Origin: Tepidimicrobium sp.
GTDB lineage: Bacteria > Bacillota > Clostridia > Tissierellales > Tepidimicrobiaceae
DNA: 8,619 nt
Direction: 5' to 3'
Assembly (NCBI GenBank): GCA_012839395.1
Contig: DUNJ01000036.1
Coordinates: 1-8,619 of the forward strand
Position numbers and translations under genes: made by a program. The notes below the pieces were generated by a model that did no database searches, was not told where the DNA came from, and was given only the letters and a program-made list of their open reading frames with translations. Of this stretch, positions 1 to 6,464 are shown one piece after another (position 1 is the first letter of the stretch; each line of letters starts with the position of its first letter).

Positions 1-15
1 AACTCAAAGTATTTC

Positions 16-40
16 ACACTGTTTAATTGTCTAGGTTCTT
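16..40 (-). promoter_or_regulatory. Probable rRNA operon leader with boxA-like antitermination sequence
   Basis: On the minus strand this segment reads AAGAACCTAGACAATTAAAC followed by AGTGT. It resembles the conserved leader found just before 16S rRNA genes in Firmicutes, a CTTTGAAAACTAAACAG-type sequence that carries boxA, where Nus factors load to prevent premature termination. A second CTTTGA-like stretch lies at 1 to 12. A weak stem (66-62 pairing with 49-45) lies between promoter P2 and this leader. The rRNA gene itself is outside the window, so the call rests on the leader resemblance and on the two promoters upstream. A tRNA or other stable RNA operon is the main alternative. Confidence 0.55.
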
Positions 41-66
41 TTTATCAGCCGCTGAAAATGAGCTGA

Positions 67-102
67 CTTATATAATATATCATAGTTTTTTTGATCTGTC
101 AA
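67..102 (-). promoter_or_regulatory. Sigma-A promoter P2 of the putative rRNA operon
   Basis: The minus strand has a perfect -35 TTGACA (102-97), a 17-base spacer containing a run of seven A, and a -10 TATATT (79-74) preceded by TG in the extended -10 position. A transcript would be expected to start near G67, the first base of GTCAGC, seven bases past the -10. This is the best promoter in the window by consensus. It fires leftward, out of the window. A G start fits rRNA promoters of Gram-positive bacteria such as Bacillus subtilis, where the GTP level controls output; that regulation is inferred here. Confidence 0.75.
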
Positions 103-152
103 CAGTTGTTTTTTATTTTTTTGTTTTTTTATGTTTTTTTCTTTTCTGCTGA

Positions 153-190
153 CGAATTATTATACTATATCATTTTTATTCTTTTGTCAA
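153..190 (-). promoter_or_regulatory. Sigma-A promoter P1 of the putative rRNA operon
   Basis: A perfect -35 TTGACA (190-185) lies eight bases behind the sigma gene stop codon. The -10 region reads TATAGTATAAT (169-159) and holds overlapping candidates: TATAGT with extended TG at a 15-base spacer, TAGTAT at 17, and TATAAT at 20. The exact -10 is therefore unsettled. GTCAGC at 153-148 repeats the sequence found at the predicted start of P2. An A/T-rich stretch upstream of the -35, overlapping the end of the sigma gene, could act as an UP element. P1 and P2 are 88 bases apart, as in tandem rRNA promoters. Confidence 0.65.
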
Positions 191-198
191 GTTTTTTC

Positions 199-990
199 TT
201 AAATTAATGTTTTAGCCATCTCTTTTTGCAATTTTTCTATTATCCTTTTCTCTACCCTGGATACAGTCATCTGTGATATACCTAATTCTTCAGCTATCGA
301 CACTTGAGTTCTCCTATCAAAATACCTATCTTGTAAAATTTTCTTTTCCATATCATTGAACTTTCTCATCGCTCTTATCAGAAAATCGCTATTTTCTATT
401 TTATCAAAATAAGCATCCTCTTCTCCAATAAGATCTGCTAAATTTAAATCTTTATCGTCATTATTGGAATCATATGTTAAGTCCAAGGATTGGGGCGTAT
501 ATACCTTACTTCCTTCCATTGCCTCTAAGATTTCTTCTTCGGTTGAGTTTAAGTAATTGGCTATATCTTCAACCGTAGGGCTTCTTTTAAGTTCTTGGCT
601 TAAAATCACCTTTGCATTGTTTATTTTTTTTGATAATTCCTGTATCCTCCGAGGAACCCGAATAGTCCAACCTTTATCCCTAAAGTGCTTTTTTATTTCT
701 CCTATAATAGTAGGGGTTGCAAAGCTGGAAAATTCATAGCCCTTATCTACATCAAACCTATCTACAGCATATATAAGCCCCATACATGCAACCTGATATA
801 TATCATCATAATCTATTCCCTTGTTGGTATATTTTTTAGCAAGTATTTCGGCTATATACATATGTCTTTCTATTAACTCTTCCCTAATCTTTTGATCTCT
901 TGTCCTCTTTAACTCTTTAAATAAAGTCTTAGTATGGATTTCCGTTATATCTTTTAAATCAGCGTCGTTATAACGTCTTTGCGCTTTCAT
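199..990 (-). CDS. sigB: RNA polymerase sigma factor, SigB type (sigma-70 group 3)
   Basis: This 263-residue sigma factor directs core RNA polymerase to alternative promoters. Region 2 spans about residues 40-117 and includes the core-binding and -10-binding segment with IIGEIKKHFRDKGW and VPRRIQEL. Region 3 spans about 118-195. Region 4 spans about 205-257, with a helix-turn-helix at 228-248 (SIAEELGISQMTVSRVEKR). RDKGW followed by VPRRI resembles SigB more than the sporulation factors SigF or SigG, and the two genes before it encode its anti-sigma factor and antagonist. The length is normal for the family. The ATG overlaps the anti-sigma stop as ATGA and has an AGAGG ten bases upstream, which supports this start and translational coupling. 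No terminator follows; a putative rRNA promoter begins eight bases after the stop. The family is certain. The SigB name is likely, although SigF-like clostridial paralogues cannot be fully excluded, and its regulon is unknown. Confidence 0.87.
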   Translation of the reverse strand: MKAQRRYNDADLKDITEIHTKTLFKELKRTRDQKIREELIERHMYIAEILAKKYTNKGIDYDDIYQVACMGLIYAVDRFDVDKGYEFSSFATPTIIGEIKKHFRDKGWTIRVPRRIQELSKKINNAKVILSQELKRSPTVEDIANYLNSTEEEILEAMEGSKVYTPQSLDLTYDSNNDDKDLNLADLIGEEDAYFDKIENSDFLIRAMRKFNDMEKKILQDRYFDRRTQVSIAEELGISQMTVSRVEKRIIEKLQKEMAKTLI

Positions 991-1358
991 TGATTACCAT
1001 CCTCTACATATTTAATCATCTCAATTCCCTCTTCATGAAATTTAACCTCGTCCATTAAAGACTCTATTATCAATAACCCTAATTCTATCTCCTTACCCAT
1101 GTCTAATTCAGTATCTTTACAAGGAAATACATTTTTTACTTTCATGATTAGCCTGTCCTTTTCTATGTCAAAGTTTATGAATATCTTATCATCCTTGTTT
1201 AAAGCATTTATACAGGCCTCTGCTATGGAAACCTTAATATCTTCTATATCATCTATATTTAACCCTATATTATTTCCCACTACTGAAGATGTCAGCCTTG
1301 CTATCGATATATAATCGGGTTTGCTTGGAATGGTAAGTTCTATTATATCACCCTTCAT
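987..1358 (-). CDS. rsbW: Anti-sigma factor, RsbW-like GHKL serine kinase
   Basis: RsbW-type proteins bind and inhibit their sigma factor and phosphorylate their antagonist. From ATG 1358 the product has 123 residues, shorter than Bacillus RsbW (about 160). The N box is clear in DIKVSIAEACINAL, with the expected general base Glu47 and Mg-ligand Asn51. The C-terminal GLLIIESLMDEV matches the family's GLxLxExLMDEV segment. The usual DxGxG G1 box is not recognisable: Asn76 stands in place of the Asp and the glycines are missing. Frame-compatible starts also exist at GTG 1367 and ATG 1364. I prefer 1358 because GAGGAG (1372-1367) lies eight bases upstream and MKGDIIEL aligns with the RsbW N terminus. 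The gene lies five bases after rsbV and overlaps sigB by four. The family assignment is firm; kinase competence is doubtful. Confidence 0.83.
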   Translation of the reverse strand: MKGDIIELTIPSKPDYISIARLTSSVVGNNIGLNIDDIEDIKVSIAEACINALNKDDKIFINFDIEKDRLIMKVKNVFPCKDTELDMGKEIELGLLIIESLMDEVKFHEEGIEMIKYVEDGNQ

Positions 1359-1363
1359 CTCCA

Positions 1364-1681
1364 TCACTCCTCAATAATAAAAATTTTATCTAAATCGGTT
1401 ATATCGAATAATTTTCTAATATTAGGCTTAATATTCTTTATATATATATTGTTATCATCCTCTTTTATAATCTTTAAAATACTTATCAACGCTCCTAGGC
1501 CAGTACTATCTATATAATCTAAATCTTTAAAATCCATAGATAGACTAGTTTTCCTCTCTTTTAATATCCCTATCAATTCCTTTTTTAGATCTGGAGATGT
1601 ATATATATCGATATCTCCCTTAGGCCAAATATTCCAAATATTTTTATTCTCATCAAATTCAATGTTTATATCTAAAGACAT
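1364..1681 (-). CDS. rsbV: Anti-sigma factor antagonist, STAS domain (RsbV-like)
   Basis: This 105-residue protein is a single STAS domain. In its unphosphorylated form such a protein binds the anti-sigma factor and frees the sigma factor. The phospho-acceptor motif DYIDSTGLGAL is complete, with Ser59 as the expected phosphorylated residue and Thr60 next to it; SpoIIAA uses Ser58 and RsbV Ser56. The N-terminal strand segment WNIWPKGDIDIYTSPDLK is typical. The ATG at 1681 follows a GGGGG ribosome binding site by seven bases; an ATG a few bases upstream is out of frame. This is the first gene of the module and has its own promoter. Its last two codons, GAG GAG, form the ribosome binding site for rsbW. 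A SpoIIAA identity is possible from this protein alone, but the SigB-like sigma gene favours RsbV. Confidence 0.85.
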   Translation of the reverse strand: MSLDINIEFDENKNIWNIWPKGDIDIYTSPDLKKELIGILKERKTSLSMDFKDLDYIDSTGLGALISILKIIKEDDNNIYIKNIKPNIRKLFDITDLDKIFIIEE

Positions 1682-1717
1682 ACCATAACCCCCTAATCCT
1701 TATGTATATTTTATTCA

Positions 1718-1746
1718 ATTCTATAATAAAATATATTTAATGTAAA
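1718..1746 (-). promoter_or_regulatory. Sigma-A promoter of the rsbV-rsbW-sigB operon
   Basis: The minus strand carries TTTACA (1746-1741), a 17-base A/T-only spacer and TAGAAT (1723-1718). Each hexamer matches the housekeeping consensus at five of six positions. The predicted start is near 1711, leaving a leader of about 30 bases before the rsbV ATG. It lies between the gyrA terminator and rsbV, exactly where a separate operon needs a promoter. I found no GTTTAA/GGGTAT pair of the SigB type, so the operon may not be autoregulated in the Bacillus manner. Confidence 0.72.
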
Positions 1747-1774
1747 GTGATTTACTAGGATTTACCTTATCAAC

Positions 1775-1806
1775 TAAAAAAGATATCTCAAAGCTTTGAG
1801 ATATCT
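1775..1806 (-). terminator. Rho-independent terminator after gyrA
   Basis: A perfect 26-bp palindrome (1781-1806, arms AGATATCTCAAAG and CTTTGAGATATCT) folds into a stem of about 11 bp with an AGCT loop. On the minus strand it is followed at once by a run of six T. It starts nine bases after the gyrA stop codon. No T-run follows on the plus strand, so it works only for leftward transcription. It should end the dnaN-gyrA transcript and insulate the sigma operon. The stem is A/T-rich, so efficiency is uncertain. Confidence 0.85.
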
Positions 1807-1814
1807 CATCTTCA

Positions 1815-4244
1815 CTATTCTTCCTCTATATATTTAGCTACTGCCATAACCTTGTCTTCCCCACTATCTATTCTCATCAAAGTAACTCCCTGAGTATTTC
1901 TACCCATAGTAGATATATCCTCTCCCAATAATCTAATCACAATTCCAGACATGGAGATCATAATTATATCATCTTTATTATCTATCACCTTAGCAGAGAT
2001 CAATTTACCTGTCTTTTCTTTTGGATTATATGTCTTTAACCCTATTCCGCCTCTATTTTGCAGTCTATATTCCTTTAATGGGGTTCTTTTACCAAAGCCA
2101 TATTCTGATACCACTAGCAGATCCTTATTGTCTTCCACAAGATCCATAGCTACTACTTTGTCATCCCCTCTTAACTTAAGAGCTATTACGCCCATAGCAT
2201 TTCGCCCCATCGCCCTTACATTTTCTTCACTAAACCTAATTGCCATGCCCATTGCTGTTACAATAATCACTTCTCTTTCACCATTAGTTTTTCTTACCTC
2301 TATTAGTTGATCATCATCTTTTAGATTCATGGCAATTATTCCATTTTTCCTTATATGTTTGAAGCTATCCAATTTGGTTTTCTTTATAATGCCATTCTGA
2401 GTTAAGAAGATTAGATTGCTATTTGGATCATATTGTTCTATTGGAATAACCGTTGTTATCGTTTCATCTCCGGTTAAATTCAATAGATTTATTATTGCAG
2501 TACCCCTTGCCTGTCTCCTGCCCTCCGGTATCTCATATGCCTTTAACGAATAGGCCCTCCCCTTATTGGTAAAGAATAATATTATGTCATGGGTTGATGT
2601 TATAAATAAATCCTTTACAAAATCCTCTTTCCTGGTGGTAAGCCCAGTTATACCTTTCCCACCTCTTCTTTGGGTCTTGTAGGTATCCTGGGGCATCCTC
2701 TTTATATAACCATGGTGAGTTAATGTAATTATTACATCTTCTTCTTCTATCATATCCTCTATATCTATCTCATCTGCCGATGGCATTATCCTAGTTCTTC
2801 TACTATCACCAAACCTCTCTTTTATCTCTAACAATTCATCCCTAATTATCTCATATACCAACCTTTCATTAGACAATATTTCATTGAATCTATTTATCTG
2901 TTCAATTAATTCCTTATATTCTTCTTCTAGTTTTTCCCGCTCCAATCCGGTCAGCCTTCTAAGCCTCATATTCAATATAGCCTGAGCTTGCTCTTCAGAT
3001 AGTTCAAATTTATTCATTAATCTATCTCTAGCTATAGATTCTTCTTTAGAGTTCCGTATAATATCGATTACTTCGTCTATGTTGTCCAAAGCTATTATCA
3101 AACCTTCTACTATATGGGCCCTTTTTTTAGCTTTGTTTAGATCAAACTGGGTTCTCCTAGTAATTATATCTTTTTGATGTTCCAGATAATAATCTAGCAT
3201 CTGCTTTAAATTTAATATTCTAGGTTCATCATTCACCAAGGCTAACATTATAATTCCAAAGGTGGTTTGTAATTGAGTTTGTTTATATAGATTGTTCAAT
3301 ACTACATTGGGATTTGCATCTCTTCTCAACTCTATTACTATGCGTAAACCTTCCCTATCCGATTCATCCCTTATATCGGAAATACCCTCAATTTCTTTAT
3401 CTCTAACCAATTCTGCTATTTGCTCTATTATTCTCGATTTATTAACTTGATAAGGTATCTCAGTTACTACTATCCTATTCCTTCCCCTAGCCATTGCCTC
3501 TATTTCTGCAACAGCCCTAAGCGTTATACGTCCTCTCCCTGTTTTAAAGGCAGTTTTAATACCATCCTTCCCCATAATCATAGCTCCTGTTGGAAAATCT
3601 GGTCCCTTGATAACCTTCATTAAATCTTCAATATCCGCCCCCGGGTCTTCTATCAACATTACAATACCATCTATTATCTCCCTTAAATTATGGGGTGGAA
3701 TATTGGTGGCCATTCCAACTGCAATCCCCGATGAACCATTTACCAATAAATTAGGAAACCTACTGGGTAATACTACAGGTTCGTCCAATGTCTCATCGAA
3801 ATTTGGCCTATAATCTATGGTATCTTTGTTTATGTCTCTTAACATTTCCAAGGTTAGTTTGGTCATCTTAACTTCTGTATAACGCATAGCAGCAGGGCTA
3901 TCCCCATCAATTGATCCAAAATTACCATGACCGTCTACAAGGGGGTATCTAGTACTGAAATCCTGTGCCAACCTTACCATTGCATTGTATACGGACGAAT
4001 CACCATGAGGATGATATTTACCCAATACATCTCCTACAACCCTTGCAGATTTCCTATACTGCTTTTCAGGAGTCATTCCTAACTCATTCATGGCATATAA
4101 TATACGTCTATGAACGGGTTTTAATCCATCTCTAACATCTGGAAGGGCTCTACTTACTATTACGGACATAGCATAATCCAAGTATGACTTTTTCATCTCT
4201 TCTTCAATATTTATTTCAAGTATATTATGATCCTTTTTATCCAT
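1815..4244 (-). CDS. gyrA: DNA gyrase subunit A
   Basis: GyrA cuts and rejoins DNA in the A2B2 gyrase that introduces negative supercoils. The 809-residue length is normal for a Gram-positive GyrA. The breakage-reunion domain occupies about residues 10-490, with the catalytic pair Arg121-Tyr122 in AAMRYTEVKMTKL and the intercalating Ile174 in NGSSGIAVGMATNIPPHNL. The C-terminal DNA-wrapping beta-pinwheel covers about 500-805. It begins with the GyrA box QRRGGKG (525-531), which identifies gyrase rather than topoisomerase IV. Numbering in the resistance region coincides with Escherichia coli: Ser83 is normal, but position 87 is Asn (GDSSVYNAMV) instead of Asp or Glu. The start is clear: AAGGAGG lies seven bases upstream and overlaps the gyrB stop. 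The protein ends in a short acidic tail, and a terminator follows. Confidence 0.98.
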   Translation of the reverse strand: MDKKDHNILEINIEEEMKKSYLDYAMSVIVSRALPDVRDGLKPVHRRILYAMNELGMTPEKQYRKSARVVGDVLGKYHPHGDSSVYNAMVRLAQDFSTRYPLVDGHGNFGSIDGDSPAAMRYTEVKMTKLTLEMLRDINKDTIDYRPNFDETLDEPVVLPSRFPNLLVNGSSGIAVGMATNIPPHNLREIIDGIVMLIEDPGADIEDLMKVIKGPDFPTGAMIMGKDGIKTAFKTGRGRITLRAVAEIEAMARGRNRIVVTEIPYQVNKSRIIEQIAELVRDKEIEGISDIRDESDREGLRIVIELRRDANPNVVLNNLYKQTQLQTTFGIIMLALVNDEPRILNLKQMLDYYLEHQKDIITRRTQFDLNKAKKRAHIVEGLIIALDNIDEVIDIIRNSKEESIARDRLMNKFELSEEQAQAILNMRLRRLTGLEREKLEEEYKELIEQINRFNEILSNERLVYEIIRDELLEIKERFGDSRRTRIMPSADEIDIEDMIEEEDVIITLTHHGYIKRMPQDTYKTQRRGGKGITGLTTRKEDFVKDLFITSTHDIILFFTNKGRAYSLKAYEIPEGRRQARGTAIINLLNLTGDETITTVIPIEQYDPNSNLIFLTQNGIIKKTKLDSFKHIRKNGIIAMNLKDDDQLIEVRKTNGEREVIIVTAMGMAIRFSEENVRAMGRNAMGVIALKLRGDDKVVAMDLVEDNKDLLVVSEYGFGKRTPLKEYRLQNRGGIGLKTYNPKEKTGKLISAKVIDNKDDIIMISMSGIVIRLLGEDISTMGRNTQGVTLMRIDSGEDKVMAVAKYIEEE

Positions 4245-4256
4245 TATTTGCCCTCC

Positions 4257-6164
4257 TTATATATCTAAATTCCTAACTTCTTTTGCATTTCTTTGTATAA
4301 ATTCCCTTCTTGGCTTAACCCTATCGCCCATCAAAGTTGTAAATATTTCATCCGCTGCTATTCCATCCTCAACGGTTACTTGAAGCAAGATTCTATTATC
4401 GGGATCCATGGTGGTCTCCCAAAGTTGTTCCGGATTCATCTCTCCGAGACCCTTATATCTTTGTATGCTATAACTACCCTTTCCCATATCCTCCAGTATC
4501 TCCTCTAGTTCATTATCGCTATATGCATATCTTTCAGTTCTTCCCTTTGTTATCTTATATAGCGGCGGTTGGGCTATATATATATGACCGTTATCCAATA
4601 ATTCTCTCATGTATCTGTAAAAGAATGTTAATAATAAGGTTCTAATATGAGCTCCATCTACATCGGCATCCGTCATTATTATTATCTTCCCATATCTCAA
4701 CTTTTCAATTTCAAATTCATCTCCAATACCAGCTCCAAAAGCTGTAATCATAGCCCTTATTTCTTCATAACCCAATATTCTATCCAATCTAGCTTTTTCC
4801 ACATTCAATATCTTACCTCGTAATGGTAATATAGCCTGATTTCTTCTATCCCTACCCTGTTTTGCGCTTCCCCCTGCTGAATCCCCTTCTACTATAAATA
4901 TTTCAGTTACCTCTATATCGTTCTCCTGACAATCTGCCAATTTTCCCGGCAAAGGAGTATTGTCTAATATACTCCTCTTTCGAGATATTTCCCTGGCCTT
5001 TCTTGCAGCCTCCCTAGCCCTCGATGCACTTATGGCTTTCTCAAGTATAACCTTTCCGGATTTGGGGTTTTCTTCAAGGTAATTGGTTAGAAAATCATAG
5101 ACCAAGGATTCTACAATACCCCTCGTTTCGCTATTTCCTAGCTTAGTCTTAGTCTGTCCTTCAAACTGAGGTTCTAACAGTTTAACAGATAATACTGCAG
5201 ATAGACCTTCTCTAGCATCATCTCCCTGTAAGTTTTCATCCCTCTCTTTTAAATAATTGAACTTTCTACCATAATCATTTATAGCTCTAGTTATAGCAGT
5301 TCTCAAACCGCTTAAATGAGTACCCCCTTCTTGGGTGTTTATATTGTTAGCAAAAGTATACACATTTTCCGAATAGGAATCTGTGTACTGCATCGCCAAT
5401 TCCACTATGGTACTATCTCTTTCTGCTTCAAAATATGCCACATCATTTTGAATAGGTTTTTTATTCCTATTAATATATTCTACAAAAGACTTTATCCCAC
5501 CCTCATAGTAGTATTCTTTTCTGTTGTCAACTCTCCTATCCTCTAGTATGAATTTTATTCCTTTATTCAAAAAAGCCATCTCTCTAATCCTATATTCTAG
5601 CGTTTCAAAACTGTATTCAATCTCATCAAATATTTGATTATCAGGCTTAAACTCTATTGTAGTTCCGGTAGTATCGCTATCCCCTATAACCTCTAATTTA
5701 GATACGGGGACCCCTTTTTCAAACTTTTGGGTGTATACCTTTCCATCTCTTTTAACCGTTGCAACTAGCCATTCAGACAGGGCATTTACTACAGATACTC
5801 CAACACCATGCAATCCTCCAGATACCTTATATGCAGAATTGTTAAACTTACCTCCGGCATGAAGAATGGTGAGAACTGTTTCCACTGTAGATCTCCCTGT
5901 TTGAGGGTGAATTTCTACTGGAATACCACTTCCGTTATCTTTCACCTTAATGGAATTATCTTTATTTATAATTGTTTCAATAGTATCACAAACCCCCGCT
6001 AAAGCTTCATCCACACTATTATCAATCACTTCATATACTAGGTGGTGAAGCCCTCTTGACCCTGTGCTTCCCACATACATACCTGGTCTTTTCCTTACGG
6101 GTTCCAAACCTGTTAATACTTGAATTTCATCTGCTGTATATTTTCTTTTATTGTTATTACTCAT
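4257..6164 (-). CDS. gyrB: DNA gyrase subunit B
   Basis: GyrB supplies ATP hydrolysis for gyrase and shares the cleavage site with GyrA. At 635 residues it is the short form without the insertion seen in enterobacteria. The GHKL ATPase domain (about 1-220) shows catalytic Glu45 and Asn49 in YEVIDNSVDEALAG, Asp76 in KDNGSGIP, and the ATP lid SGGLHGVGVSVVNALS. The transducer domain carries the lysine loop QTKTKLGNSE. The TOPRIM domain has Glu426 in VEGDSAGG and Asp499/Asp501 in MTDADVDGAH, the expected metal ligands. The C-terminal YKGLGEMNPEQLWETTMDP is typical. PLRGKILNVEKAR shows no obvious quinolone-resistance change. The ribosome binding site GGAGGT lies inside the end of remB, nine bases before the ATG, so translation of the two genes is probably coupled. 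GyrA follows 12 bases later. Confidence 0.98.
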   Translation of the reverse strand: MSNNNKRKYTADEIQVLTGLEPVRKRPGMYVGSTGSRGLHHLVYEVIDNSVDEALAGVCDTIETIINKDNSIKVKDNGSGIPVEIHPQTGRSTVETVLTILHAGGKFNNSAYKVSGGLHGVGVSVVNALSEWLVATVKRDGKVYTQKFEKGVPVSKLEVIGDSDTTGTTIEFKPDNQIFDEIEYSFETLEYRIREMAFLNKGIKFILEDRRVDNRKEYYYEGGIKSFVEYINRNKKPIQNDVAYFEAERDSTIVELAMQYTDSYSENVYTFANNINTQEGGTHLSGLRTAITRAINDYGRKFNYLKERDENLQGDDAREGLSAVLSVKLLEPQFEGQTKTKLGNSETRGIVESLVYDFLTNYLEENPKSGKVILEKAISASRAREAARKAREISRKRSILDNTPLPGKLADCQENDIEVTEIFIVEGDSAGGSAKQGRDRRNQAILPLRGKILNVEKARLDRILGYEEIRAMITAFGAGIGDEFEIEKLRYGKIIIMTDADVDGAHIRTLLLTFFYRYMRELLDNGHIYIAQPPLYKITKGRTERYAYSDNELEEILEDMGKGSYSIQRYKGLGEMNPEQLWETTMDPDNRILLQVTVEDGIAADEIFTTLMGDRVKPRREFIQRNAKEVRNLDI

Positions 6165-6170
6165 TAATTG

Positions 6171-6449
6171 CTAACCTCCAATTTGGTTTTCTTTTTTCGC
6201 CCTTTTAAATAAGGTAATGGATGATATATTGGATAAATACAGGTTATATTTCTTATTATCTGTTTTATTGGCATATGTTAATATATAGGTTCTTGCATTC
6301 TCAATATTATTATTGCGTAGATTGCCATCTTTTATCATATTATCTATAAACCGTTTCATATTTATCGAAGTTTCAACCGTTTTTCTATCTATTATAGCGA
6401 TTATATCCTCTTTAAATATGGTTATATTTTCACCTATATGTATGGACAT
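6171..6449 (-). CDS. remB: RemB-like DUF370 regulatory protein
   Basis: This 92-residue protein matches the DUF370 family, whose Bacillus subtilis members RemA and RemB regulate extracellular matrix genes; RemB (YaaB) is encoded between recF and gyrB, exactly as here. Recognisable features are the N-terminal MSIHIGENITI and DIIAIIDRKT segments and the C-terminal YLSNISSITLFKRAKK, close to the family's YxSxISSxTLxKR pattern. The middle (about residues 35-65) is poorly conserved and Asn/Lys-rich. The start is an ATG eight bases behind AAGGGG, and the gene lies 15 bases after recF. Its last two codons, GGA GGT, form the gyrB ribosome binding site. DNA binding is established for RemA rather than for this subgroup, so the cellular role here is inferred from family and position. 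Confidence 0.88.
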   Translation of the reverse strand: MSIHIGENITIFKEDIIAIIDRKTVETSINMKRFIDNMIKDGNLRNNNIENARTYILTYANKTDNKKYNLYLSNISSITLFKRAKKENQIGG

Positions 6450-6464
6450 TTAATCTACCCCTTA

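Noticed and set aside
199..1681. The three-gene module considered as the sporulation operon spoIIAA-spoIIAB-sigF
   Set aside because: The sigma factor has the RDKGW/VPRRI segment typical of SigB. I keep SpoIIA as a lower-probability alternative.
1951..2310. Plus-strand open frame of 119 codons opposite gyrA, and a similar one of 118 codons at 6790-7146 opposite recF
   Set aside because: Both lie wholly inside strongly conserved genes on the other strand, have low-complexity composition, lack ribosome binding sites and resemble no known protein.
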